Below are positions 9,849 through 19,583 of a stretch of DNA of 38,476 nucleotides, piece after piece; within the stretch, counting starts at the first letter, position 1; each line of letters starts with the position of its first letter. Position numbers and translations under genes: made by a program. The DNA is from Actinomycetota bacterium (lineage in GTDB: Bacteria > Actinomycetota > Acidimicrobiia > Actinomarinales > Actinomarinaceae). The notes below the pieces were generated by a model that saw only the letters and a program-made list of their open reading frames with translations, was not told the DNA's origin and did no database searches. The stretch lies in assembly GCA_027729925.1 (NCBI GenBank), contig JAQCEB010000005.1, positions 1 to 38,476 of the forward strand. Reading direction: 5' to 3'.

Positions 9849-11173
9849 GGCTGATCCTCTTCATTATTAAGATTTAATCTTAACTTGTTAAAATTAGAAT
9901 TTTCAAATCCAAATTCTTGTACTAAATTTTTGTATCCATTAAAAAATGTATAAATTCCTGTAACTAATATAAGCAATGCACTTGCCCTTAAAACAAATAG
10001 TACTCCATCAAATTTAAAAATATCTTTTGCAATGTTTGCTAAAAATCCTGATAAAAATACGGAGATTAATAATGAGATTCTTGCAATAGAATAAAAATTT
10101 CCAAACACTCTCCCTCTAAGCTCTTGCGAGGTAGTGCTTTGTAAGTAACTTAAAGTTAAAATATAAATTGTTCCTGAACCTATACCCGCAATAAAAATAA
10201 AAAATAAAATTGTTGAAAATTCATATGACGAAAAACTAAATATCAAAGATAAACCAGTTATTGTCATACTAATACCAATAAAAAACGGCACCCTGCTGAA
10301 ACTTGTTACGAAATAACTTAAAATTACCATCGTAAAAACTACTCCAAAACCAAAGGAAGCAATCATAAAACCATAGGAACTTTGAGTAAATTGTAAAGTT
10401 TGAGTTAAGTAAGAATTGCCAAGAACAAACAAAGCCCCTGCTCCTAATAGGCTGATTGATATTGATGTAGATACTGTTTTTAACTCTGAATTATTCAAAA
10501 AATATTTTATACCAATAGTTAAGCCTTTTAATACTGGTTGATTTTTCTTACTTTGAAATTTGTTTTGTGAACTTTTTAAAAATAATAACAAAATAATTGA
10601 TAACAGAAAAGTTAAAGCATCAATCAAGAAAATAATTGAACCATTCCAATTATTTCCTATCTTAATTAAAGATTGGAAGTAAAAAGAATCTGATAAAAAA
10701 CCAAATAGTAAAGATGCTAAAGGCAATGTAGCATAAGTTCCAATTGCAAAAAATGAGTTTGCCTTGACTAAATATTCATCTTTTACAACTTCTGGAACTA
10801 CAGCTTCTCTTGATGGTTGTCTTATTAATGAAAATATCTCTGAAACAAAATTTATTATGAAAAGTTGTAATAGTGATTCCGCAAAAAATAATAGAACAAC
10901 GACCAACATTCGTACACTATCGCATAAAAGCATTATGTTTTTTTTATTAAATCGATCTGCTAGTAAACCAGCAAAAGTTGAAAGTAAAGCTGGAATTATA
11001 CGAGCTATTACAGGGATTACTGCAGTAATTTCTGAGTTTCCATTTTTTGAACCAAAGTAACTTGCCAGAGCAACTGAAGCAAATAAAGTTCCCCAATCTC
11101 CAAAACTTGAAAGTGTGCCAGACCACCAAAGAATCGAAAATTGTGATTTTGAAAATATTTTTACTGAATTCAT
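9845..11173 (-). CDS. MFS transporter (MFS_3/enterobactin-exporter-like)
   Basis: Polytopic protein; LADRFNKKNIMLLCD loop, RGRVFGNFYSIAR. The ORF track start is 11209; the internal ATG at 11173 (MNSVKIFSKSQ) is a plausible alternative start. Confidence 0.8.
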   Translation of the reverse strand: MNSVKIFSKSQFSILWWSGTLSSFGDWGTLFASVALASYFGSKNGNSEITAVIPVIARIIPALLSTFAGLLADRFNKKNIMLLCDSVRMLVVVLLFFAESLLQLFIINFVSEIFSLIRQPSREAVVPEVVKDEYLVKANSFFAIGTYATLPLASLLFGFLSDSFYFQSLIKIGNNWNGSIIFLIDALTFLLSIILLLFLKSSQNKFQSKKNQPVLKGLTIGIKYFLNNSELKTVSTSISISLLGAGALFVLGNSYLTQTLQFTQSSYGFMIASFGFGVVFTMVILSYFVTSFSRVPFFIGISMTITGLSLIFSFSSYEFSTILFFIFIAGIGSGTIYILTLSYLQSTTSQELRGRVFGNFYSIARISLLISVFLSGFLANIAKDIFKFDGVLFVLRASALLILVTGIYTFFNGYKNLVQEFGFENSNFNKLRLNLNNEEDQP

Positions 11174-11263
11174 TCCTACAATAATCCTAATAACTCTTAC
11201 AAATGACAAGACTTTTTTTTTAAATACTGTACATTTAACAAAAATAATGTTATCAATAAAGAC

Positions 11264-13951
11264 ATGTCAAAACCATTAGTTATTGTTGAGTCCCCAACAA
11301 AGGTAAAAACTATTTCTAAAATTTTAGGGACTGAATATAATGTCAAGTCAAGTGTTGGTCATATAAGGGATTTACCAAGAAATTCTAAATCAATCCCTAA
11401 TCAATATATGAATGGGAATATTTTGTGGGGTGCAGTGAAACCTGGAAATTTTGAAAATATTTACGTAGTACCTGAAGATAGAAGAAAAATTGTTAATGAA
11501 CTAAAAAAATTAGCAAAAGATGCGCCGGATGTTTATTTAGCAACTGATGACGACAGAGAAGGTGAGGCTATTGCATATCATCTAAAAGAAATTTTAAATC
11601 TTAAATTTGAACCAAAAAGAATTAAATTCAATGAAATAACAGAATCTGCAGTAAAGAAAGCAATTGATAATCCTGAAACTATTAACATAGGAAAGTTTAA
11701 ATCTTATGAAGCTAGAAGAACACTAGATCGAATGATAGGGTACGAGATTTCACCAAAAGTTAGAGACTTGGGTGGAGCATTTATCTCTACGGGGAGAGTG
11801 CAGGGTCCAGCAATAAGACTAATTGTTGAAAGAGAAGAAGAAAGAATAAAGTTTGTAAAATCAAGATACTTTGACATATCTTCAATTTGTAATAGTGGTG
11901 GGTATCAATTCGAAGCAACAGTAAAAAAAATTAACAGTTTAAAAGTTGCTTCCTCTTCTGATTTTAATAATAAAGGAGAAAGAATAAGTGCAGAAAGATA
12001 CTATTTAGAGCAGAGCCAAATTGATAATTTAAAATCAAAGCTCAGCAATTTAGATTCTAAAGTTTCAAAAATTAAAAGTACTCCAAGAACTTCTCGCCCG
12101 CCAAAACCATTTAAGACAACCACTTTACAATCAGCAGCAAGAAGCGCTCTAGGTTTTCAGCCTGGAAAGACAATGGGTATAGCTCAAAAACTTTATCAAG
12201 AAGGTTTAATTACATACATGAGAACCGATTCAATTAGACTTTCAGATGTAGCAATAAATGCCTCAAGAAAGTATATAGCTGAAAACTTTTCTGATCAATA
12301 TCTTCCAGAAAACCCAAACTTATATGGAGATAATCAAAATGCTCAAGCTGCTCATGAAGCAATTAGACCTTCAGGTGAAATATTTACTACTCCTCAACAA
12401 CTTGAAAATAAATATAATAGTGATACTGACGAATTTAAACTATATTCATTAATTTTTAACACTACAATCGCTTCCCAAATGTCTGATGCTAATGGTTATA
12501 CCAAAACTATTGAAATTCAAATTTCTGACGAAGAGTTTGGATTAATAATATTAGGAATTTCAGGTACTACCTGGGAGTTTGGAGGATATAGAGATCAATT
12601 AAAATATGATAACGATTTAAGTCAAGAACTACCTGACCTAATTGAAGGTCAAAATCTAACTATAGAAAGATGTGAAATCGAAGAAAAATTTACTTCACCC
12701 CCAAACAGGTATTCTTCAACTTCACTTATTAATAAGATGGAAGAACTCGGTATAGGTCGTCCATCAACATATGTCTCGATTATTGACAGCATCACCTCAG
12801 TATTTATTAATTCCGAATCAAACTTAAAACCTAGAGCATTGGCTATGGCATTAATTAATAATTTTATGAAGCCTTTCTTTAACCAATATATTGATTTTGA
12901 ATTTTCAAAAGAAATGGAAGATGAATTAGACAAAATCCTAGATAGTTCAAATCCAGAAGATTCAAAAATTAATTTCTTAGAAAAATCTTATGAGTCAATA
13001 ACATACCATATTAACGAATACGGAACTCAGGACCCTGCTGTTTTAACAACTGTCAATCTTCCTTTTGAGTCAAGGTATGTAATCAAAACAGGGAGGATAG
13101 TTGAAAAAACACCATATCCATACTTGCTAAGAGATGATGGCTTTAAGGTTGGGCTGCCACCTGACATTACTATTGAAGAATTAACAAAAAATTATATTGA
13201 TGAATTAGAAGTGCAGCAAGAAAAAAGTTTAAAAAAAGAGAGATCTGTTGGCGATTGTCCTGAATGCAAAACTGAAATTTATATTAAATTAGGTCCCAAT
13301 GGAAGCTTCTATTTGCAACACGGTGAAAAAACTAAAGGAATTAAGCAATCAAAGTGTAAATATAAAAACTTAATTGGTCCTATTTTTGAAGATGAAGATC
13401 CTAATAATTTAAGTATTGAAGATTCTATAAATAGATTTTCACTTTCTACTAAGAATCCAAGACTAGTAACTACATCTGGAGAATGGTCATATTTAACTGC
13501 TGTAGGACCTTATGGTGGGTATGCAATAAAACAAAGAGATAGAAAAGTTTTTAATTTAGAACATCTAAATTCTTTAAACAAAGAGGAGTTGATAGAAATT
13601 TTAGATGATGAAAAGTACAAAAATATATCAAATTACCTAGGTGGAGAAAATTTAAAAATATCTAAAACTCAATCTAAAGATGAAATTATAAATTCAATAG
13701 CAGAACATTATAAATTAGAAGAAAAGCGAATTAAAACATTGAATAAAGAAACTTTGGTCTTGCTTTCTAAAGCCTTGGAAATAGTTTTCTATAGAGGTAG
13801 ATTTAGAATGAAAGCTGAGGACGCGACAAAACAAAATTTAATTAACAAGATATTGATAGACAAGAAAAACAAACCTTTAGAAACTCCAAGGCATGCTTTA
13901 ACTATTACTAGTGAGGAAATTTTAAATTTATTCGGTGATCTGGAAAATTAA
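11264..13951 (+). CDS. topA: DNA topoisomerase I
   Basis: 895 aa; TOPRIM LVIVESPTKVKTISKIL and TDDDREGEAIA; active-site LITYMRTDS; C-terminal Cys motif CPECK...CKYKN. Confidence 0.97.
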   Translation: MSKPLVIVESPTKVKTISKILGTEYNVKSSVGHIRDLPRNSKSIPNQYMNGNILWGAVKPGNFENIYVVPEDRRKIVNELKKLAKDAPDVYLATDDDREGEAIAYHLKEILNLKFEPKRIKFNEITESAVKKAIDNPETINIGKFKSYEARRTLDRMIGYEISPKVRDLGGAFISTGRVQGPAIRLIVEREEERIKFVKSRYFDISSICNSGGYQFEATVKKINSLKVASSSDFNNKGERISAERYYLEQSQIDNLKSKLSNLDSKVSKIKSTPRTSRPPKPFKTTTLQSAARSALGFQPGKTMGIAQKLYQEGLITYMRTDSIRLSDVAINASRKYIAENFSDQYLPENPNLYGDNQNAQAAHEAIRPSGEIFTTPQQLENKYNSDTDEFKLYSLIFNTTIASQMSDANGYTKTIEIQISDEEFGLIILGISGTTWEFGGYRDQLKYDNDLSQELPDLIEGQNLTIERCEIEEKFTSPPNRYSSTSLINKMEELGIGRPSTYVSIIDSITSVFINSESNLKPRALAMALINNFMKPFFNQYIDFEFSKEMEDELDKILDSSNPEDSKINFLEKSYESITYHINEYGTQDPAVLTTVNLPFESRYVIKTGRIVEKTPYPYLLRDDGFKVGLPPDITIEELTKNYIDELEVQQEKSLKKERSVGDCPECKTEIYIKLGPNGSFYLQHGEKTKGIKQSKCKYKNLIGPIFEDEDPNNLSIEDSINRFSLSTKNPRLVTTSGEWSYLTAVGPYGGYAIKQRDRKVFNLEHLNSLNKEELIEILDDEKYKNISNYLGGENLKISKTQSKDEIINSIAEHYKLEEKRIKTLNKETLVLLSKALEIVFYRGRFRMKAEDATKQNLINKILIDKKNKPLETPRHALTITSEEILNLFGDLEN

Positions 13952-15000
13952 TTTTTAAGATTCAAAACTTTCTCAATTGATTCTGAAACTCTATCCCAAC
14001 TAAATTCTCTTTTAACGAATTCCTTTGAAGCATTGCCAAATTCTTTTATTTTTTCAGGATTATCGATGAAAAAATTAAGTGCATCAGAGATATCTTTTCT
14101 TGAAGAAACTATAAATCCTGTTTTCCCAGGTATTATAGTTTCGAATGAACCGCCTGATGAACCTACTAAAACAGGAAGGCCATAACTAGCAGCTTCCAAA
14201 TAAACTAATCCTAAACCTTCAAATTCTCTTCCAAAGTATCGTGATTTTGAAGGCATAACAAAAACATCTAGGGATTTATAAAATTCTTCCAAAGAGTCAT
14301 GATTCTTATCTGAATAAAAACTAATTTTTGCTGATGAAAGCTTTGCTAATTTCCTTAAAAAACTTTCTTGTTTTCCAAAACCAAATATCTTTAATTCTAC
14401 TCTCCTGCCTTCATCAACTAAATCTGATACTGAGTCGATAACCCAGTCAATTTTTTTTCTAGGTACAAATCTACTACTCACTCCTACGGTCAACACGTCT
14501 TTTTGTTTGTAATCTTTTTCAAAATCAATTTTGTCTATGCCAGCTTTAACTATTTCAATTTCAGAATCTACAATAGTTCTTAACTTCCTTGCCGTGTAGT
14601 AACTTACAGTAAATATTTTTTCTAAATCATTCAGATTATTTTTTAAAACTCTATTTAAAAATGGAATACTTCTAACAATGTTAAATTCCGCACCGTGAAC
14701 AATCATATATTGTGGTAAATTGTAAATTTTTAATTTCTTAATCATTAAAAACTGTGGATTGCTAGAAGCATGAAGAATAACATTTATATTCTTTGTATTA
14801 ATTATTTTATTTATCTCATTGTATGTTTTTTTATTCGGATAAATAAATCCTTTTGATGATTTTGTTTCAGGATTATTGTCTGCCCATTTTGGAGAATATA
14901 TAATAACTTCACTTTTCATATTTTCTATTAGTGAATTTATATATGTTGATATACCTCCTTTTTTTGGAGTTATATCATTTGTTATAAGTAAAATTCTCAT
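13948..15000 (-). CDS. GT4-family glycosyltransferase (PimB'-like)
   Basis: GVSSRFVPRKKIDWVIDSV, FVMPSKSRYFGREFEGLGLVYLEAASYGLPVLVGSSGGSFE. Start revised to the ATG at 15000, preceded by GGAG; the ORF track used an upstream TTG at 15006. Confidence 0.88.
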   Translation of the reverse strand: MRILLITNDITPKKGGISTYINSLIENMKSEVIIYSPKWADNNPETKSSKGFIYPNKKTYNEINKIINTKNINVILHASSNPQFLMIKKLKIYNLPQYMIVHGAEFNIVRSIPFLNRVLKNNLNDLEKIFTVSYYTARKLRTIVDSEIEIVKAGIDKIDFEKDYKQKDVLTVGVSSRFVPRKKIDWVIDSVSDLVDEGRRVELKIFGFGKQESFLRKLAKLSSAKISFYSDKNHDSLEEFYKSLDVFVMPSKSRYFGREFEGLGLVYLEAASYGLPVLVGSSGGSFETIIPGKTGFIVSSRKDISDALNFFIDNPEKIKEFGNASKEFVKREFSWDRVSESIEKVLNLKN

Positions 15001-16195
15001 ATCCAATTTCTCCTACATTATAGGACCATAGTTGGTATTGATTATTTTGATTTATCAAAGTTGAGATACCTAAATTATTGGGAATAGTAAATCCAGATGC
15101 TGCTTTATCGTTAGGAAGTTTTAATAGCTTTGTTATACCAGCTTTTATAGTCCCACCATGCGATGAGATAAACACATTTTTATTTTTAAACTGATTAAGT
15201 AATTTTTCAACTCTAACCCCGACTTGATATAAAGATTCTCCATTTTCCCCATATTTTGATTTATGGTTCAAAAAAAGTGCATTAATAAATTCATCTTTAT
15301 TGTTCTCGAGTATTTGTGATGTAGTCATCCCTTCCCAATTACCTAAATCAATCTCGACCAGTGAACTAGATAATTGAAAATTATTTTTTGTTACTAAATT
15401 TAATGTTTGCTGAGTTCTTTTAAGTGGAGATGAGATATATTCATCATAAATTGATATTTTTTTGTTTAATTTATTTGCCTCTCTTATTCCAAAATTATTT
15501 ATTGGATTATCAATTTTACCTTGCCAAATTCCTTTAGTGTTTGAATCAGTTTGTGCATGCCTCATAAACGTTAATTGAGAGTTAAATAAATGAATTGGAA
15601 AATCATACAAATTATCGAGATGGATAGCATCATTAAATTTATTAACTTGCCTAAGACCATCTCTTTCAATAATTGTAGAAATAGAAGTATTTCTAATATT
15701 TCCGACTGGATATGGGAACTCTTTAAAGCCTAAAGTTAAACCAATTGCAGTACCAATAAAAAAACCATGAGTTACAGCTAATGAAATTTCGTTTTCTTTT
15801 GTTTTTGAAAATAAATAATCTAGTTCAAGATGAACTCTTTCTCTAAAATTTTTCATTGATTCTCCATTTGGAAAAACAAATGAATCATCCGCTAAAGAAT
15901 CAAAAATGGACCGATTGTTAGTATAAGTTTCTGAAACTTTCTCGCCCGCAAAATTTCCAACATCAACTTCTCTCAATTGTTTTCTTTTCTCAATGCTGTT
16001 TGAGAATTTATGGGCCGTATCTAAAGCTCTTTTAAGATCTGAACTAAAAACTTTGGAGAAGTTGTTTAGTCTATTAGATGATTGAACTGCTTGTTTTAAA
16101 CCAGTTGAATCTAAAGAAGTTTCACTATGACCTTGCCAAATTTTTTGTAAATTTTCTTTTGTTTGACCATGTCTAATTAAGTGAAGAGTCTTCAC
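14975..16195 (-). CDS. Tandem (two-domain) histidine phosphatase / phosphoglycerate-mutase family protein
   Basis: Two complete HP domains: domain 1 LHLIRHGQT...AVTHGFF; domain 2 LTFMRHAQT...ISSHGGT. Confidence 0.88.
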   Translation of the reverse strand: MKTLHLIRHGQTKENLQKIWQGHSETSLDSTGLKQAVQSSNRLNNFSKVFSSDLKRALDTAHKFSNSIEKRKQLREVDVGNFAGEKVSETYTNNRSIFDSLADDSFVFPNGESMKNFRERVHLELDYLFSKTKENEISLAVTHGFFIGTAIGLTLGFKEFPYPVGNIRNTSISTIIERDGLRQVNKFNDAIHLDNLYDFPIHLFNSQLTFMRHAQTDSNTKGIWQGKIDNPINNFGIREANKLNKKISIYDEYISSPLKRTQQTLNLVTKNNFQLSSSLVEIDLGNWEGMTTSQILENNKDEFINALFLNHKSKYGENGESLYQVGVRVEKLLNQFKNKNVFISSHGGTIKAGITKLLKLPNDKAASGFTIPNNLGISTLINQNNQYQLWSYNVGEIGYENFTYNK

Positions 16196-16201
16196 TAATA
16201 C

Positions 16202-18250
16202 TTAAAAAGCAGAGGCAAAAATTAAACTGACTATTGTCATAACCTTTATAACGATATTCATTGCTGGACCAGATGTGTCTTTAAATGGGTCTCCAATTGT
16301 ATCACCTATAACAGCAGCTTTGTGCTCATCAGAGCCTTTACCTGCGCCACCTCCAGCTTCAATATATTTTTTGGCGTTATCCCATGCTCCACCTGAGTTA
16401 GCCATAAAGATCGCTAATAAAAATCCAGTTACTAGAGCTCCAGCTAGAAATCCACCTAATGCCTCTTTATTCCAAAAACCAATTACTAATGGAAGGACAA
16501 TTGCTAATCCACCAGGTAATAACATTTCTTTTAAAGCTGCAGTAGTAGCAATATCTACACACTCTTCGTATTCAGGGACTACTCCTTCTTTTCCTTCTCT
16601 TAATCCAGGAATTTCTCTGAACTGTCTTCTAACTTCTTCAATCATTTTAAAAGCTGCCCGACCAACTGCATTAATTGTCATAGCAGCAAATAAAAATGGA
16701 AACATACCCCCTAGAAAAAGTCCAGCAGTAACTTCAACTTTAGTTAAATTTAATCCAATTTCACTCAAACCTGCACTTTGAACAAATGCAGAAAATAGGG
16801 CTAAAGAAGTAACTGCTGCTGATCCAATTGCAAAACCTTTTGCAATAGCAGCAGTAGTATTTCCTAACGAATCTAATTCGTCAGTAGCTTTACGTACTTC
16901 AGGGGCAAGATGGGCCATTTCAGCAATTCCGCCTGCATTATCAGCAATTGGACCGTAGGCATCAACAGCAACCGTGATACCTAGTGTTGCAAGAACTCCG
17001 ATAGCAGCAATAGCCACGCCATAAATTCCTCCACCTTCACCTAATGCCCAATCTCCAGAAGCATACGCGCCACCTACACCTAATACGACAACTACTACTG
17101 AAAAAGCTGCTGACCTCATACCTTCTGCTATTCCAGAAAGAACAACAGTTGCAGGGCCAGTTTTAGCTTGATCTGCAATATTCTTTACAATTGAATAATG
17201 ATCGGATGTAAACCACTCTGATATTTGTCCAACGAGGATACCAACTAAAAGTCCAACTATAACTGAAATAAATAAACCTACAGAATTTTCTGTGTAGTCA
17301 GAAAACATGGCAGAAGAAAGAAAATATACTCCAACGGCTGTTAAAAAAGCCGCAGAATAAGTTCCTCTATGTAAAGCTTGAGCTAACTTACCTTCTTTAG
17401 GAACTACTAAAAATGATGAAACAATGGATGCAAGCATTCCAATTGTGCCCACGGCCATTGGAAAAAATAATAAAGATGGAAGTACTTCTTGATTGCTAAA
17501 TACAATTGCTGCATATGCTAGAGGAGCGACTAAAGAACCAACATAGCTTTCAAATAAGTCTGCACCCATTCCAGCTACATCGCCAACATTATCACCTACA
17601 TTATCAGCAATTGTTGCTGGGTTTCTTGGATCATCCTCAGGAATTCCTGCTTCAACTTTACCTACTAAGTCAGCACCTACATCAGCTGCTTTAGTGTAAA
17701 TTCCGCCACCTACCCTTGCAAATAATGCAATTGAGGAACCTCCAAGACCTATTGCAGCCAAAATATCATATCCATTTTTTAGGTCCATAACATCAATGAA
17801 TATCCAATAGCCGAGTGCAACTCCTAAAAGTCCTAATCCAGCTACTGAAAATCCCATGACAGCTCCGCCCCTAAATGCTACTGGAAGAGCTTTTAATGTA
17901 CCTCCGTCTCTAGCAGCTTCAGTAGTTCTCCCATTTGCTGCGGTAGCTATTCTCATTCCGATAAAACCTGCTAAAGAAGAAAAAAGCGCTCCACCAACAA
18001 ATGCTACGGATCCCCAGGGATAACCCCAATCAGTTAAAGTAGAAATTAAAACTGCTAGAACAACTACAAAAACACTGACCCAAGAATATTGCCGTTTAAG
18101 AAATGCCATTGAACCTTTTCTGATTGCATCAGATAAACTTTTTACTTTTTCGTCTGTTACTTCTATAGATAAAATCTTTTTTGCAAAATATGCTGCTAAA
18201 GCAAGTCCTAAAAATGCAGCAATAATTGATCCTCGAAAGTTAAATAACAT
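16202..18250 (-). CDS. hppA: Membrane-bound (cation-translocating) inorganic pyrophosphatase
   Basis: 682 aa; VGGGIYTKAADVGADLVGKVEAGIPEDDPRNPATIADNVGDNVGDVAGMGADLFESYVGS; LGNTTAAIAKGFAIGSAA. Confidence 0.97.
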   Translation of the reverse strand: MLFNFRGSIIAAFLGLALAAYFAKKILSIEVTDEKVKSLSDAIRKGSMAFLKRQYSWVSVFVVVLAVLISTLTDWGYPWGSVAFVGGALFSSLAGFIGMRIATAANGRTTEAARDGGTLKALPVAFRGGAVMGFSVAGLGLLGVALGYWIFIDVMDLKNGYDILAAIGLGGSSIALFARVGGGIYTKAADVGADLVGKVEAGIPEDDPRNPATIADNVGDNVGDVAGMGADLFESYVGSLVAPLAYAAIVFSNQEVLPSLLFFPMAVGTIGMLASIVSSFLVVPKEGKLAQALHRGTYSAAFLTAVGVYFLSSAMFSDYTENSVGLFISVIVGLLVGILVGQISEWFTSDHYSIVKNIADQAKTGPATVVLSGIAEGMRSAAFSVVVVVLGVGGAYASGDWALGEGGGIYGVAIAAIGVLATLGITVAVDAYGPIADNAGGIAEMAHLAPEVRKATDELDSLGNTTAAIAKGFAIGSAAVTSLALFSAFVQSAGLSEIGLNLTKVEVTAGLFLGGMFPFLFAAMTINAVGRAAFKMIEEVRRQFREIPGLREGKEGVVPEYEECVDIATTAALKEMLLPGGLAIVLPLVIGFWNKEALGGFLAGALVTGFLLAIFMANSGGAWDNAKKYIEAGGGAGKGSDEHKAAVIGDTIGDPFKDTSGPAMNIVIKVMTIVSLIFASAF

Positions 18251-18310
18251 TAATTTTTCCCCTTTTTCAACAAATTAATAATAATAAAAAAAATGACTTT
18301 TGTATTGAAT

Positions 18311-19537
18311 TTACTCAACTACCGGACTATTAAAACGTTCGTCATTATCACGTTGATCAAGAGGAACTTTTTTAAGAATTCTGTTTAGTAAAATTGGAGC
18401 GATAACAGTTGTATTTATAACCATCCATATAATTATAGAAATTATTTCCTCAGATATAACTGATGAAAGTGTAGTTGCAGCAACAGCCACAAAAATTAAT
18501 CCAACTTCACCTCTGGGTACCATTCCTATACCAATAATTGATGTGTTCATTCCTTTTCCTAGAGCTCCTAATGCGGATAAGTATTTTCCTACAAATGCTA
18601 ACAAGCTAACCACTGCTCCGTATAAAAATATGTCTAGTGAGGCAAGTACTTTTATATTCACTTCAGAACCTATATAAACAAAAAATATTGGAACTAATAA
18701 ATAATTAAGTGGTTTCAACTCTTCTCTTATTCTGTGAGTCATTCCAGATTCACCTGCCACAACTCCGCCTGCAAATGCTCCAACTATAGGATGTAATCCT
18801 ACAAAGTGTGCAGCAGCTCCAAGTAATGTTGCAAAAATAAAACTGCCTGTTACGAAAGTGCCTGCCGAAGGTATTTTGACAAAAGCATTAAATATTTTTG
18901 GAGAGAGCTTCCTACCTAGTAAAACAACTACTAATAAAAAGCCAATAGCCTTACCACTTATAAATAGTAAATCAATACCTGATAAAGCACCTCCGCTACC
19001 TAATAAACCAGCTACAACCGTTAAGATTAATAATCCAAGTATGTCATCAACCACAGCTGCTCCAATGATTGTTTTAGCTTCTTTAGATTTTAATGCTCCA
19101 AGGTCTCCAAAAACTCTAGCGGTTATACCTACTGAGGTAGCCGTCATTGCAGCACCTACGAACAAAGCTACTTCAAACTGATATTCATTGCCAAGGTTTA
19201 AAGCGTAAATTGCTCCAAAACCAAAAGCAAATGGAGCTATAACTCCAATTAACGCAACAAAAATAGAAGTTGAACCTAGCTGAATAAACTCATCTAATTT
19301 TGTTTCTAAGCCAACTTCAAAAAGTAATAAAACTACACCAATTTCAGCAAGTGTTGAAAACACATCGCCCGGTTGTGCATGAGGTAGTAAACCAAGACCA
19401 TAATATCCTATAATTACTCCAGCAAACAATTCTCCTATAACAGCAGGCTGATGTATTCTTCTCATAATCTCAGCACCAACTTTTGCAGCTACTAAAATTA
19501 CAGAAATTTCAAGAAAATTTTCAATTATTGTTTCCAT
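18311..19537 (-). CDS. CPA2-family Na+(K+)/H+ antiporter (NapA-like)
   Basis: 408 aa polytopic protein; TATSVGITARVFGDLGAL, GAAVVDDILGLLIL (DD motif), FFVYIGSEVN. Confidence 0.88.
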   Translation of the reverse strand: METIIENFLEISVILVAAKVGAEIMRRIHQPAVIGELFAGVIIGYYGLGLLPHAQPGDVFSTLAEIGVVLLLFEVGLETKLDEFIQLGSTSIFVALIGVIAPFAFGFGAIYALNLGNEYQFEVALFVGAAMTATSVGITARVFGDLGALKSKEAKTIIGAAVVDDILGLLILTVVAGLLGSGGALSGIDLLFISGKAIGFLLVVVLLGRKLSPKIFNAFVKIPSAGTFVTGSFIFATLLGAAAHFVGLHPIVGAFAGGVVAGESGMTHRIREELKPLNYLLVPIFFVYIGSEVNIKVLASLDIFLYGAVVSLLAFVGKYLSALGALGKGMNTSIIGIGMVPRGEVGLIFVAVAATTLSSVISEEIISIIIWMVINTTVIAPILLNRILKKVPLDQRDNDERFNSPVVE

Positions 19538-19583
19538 AAGAATTTATTTTATATCTAGATAATATAAATGATAAGTTATATAA

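Noticed and set aside
16275-16781. ORF of 168 aa on + strand
   Set aside because: Antisense to hppA; Pro/Ala/Ser-rich composition typical of shadow ORFs.
19552-19561. Perfect palindrome TATCTAGATA in the divergent region between the antiporter and the MFS gene
   Set aside because: Only 10 bp in very AT-rich DNA; could be chance. Would need conservation in relatives to count as an operator.
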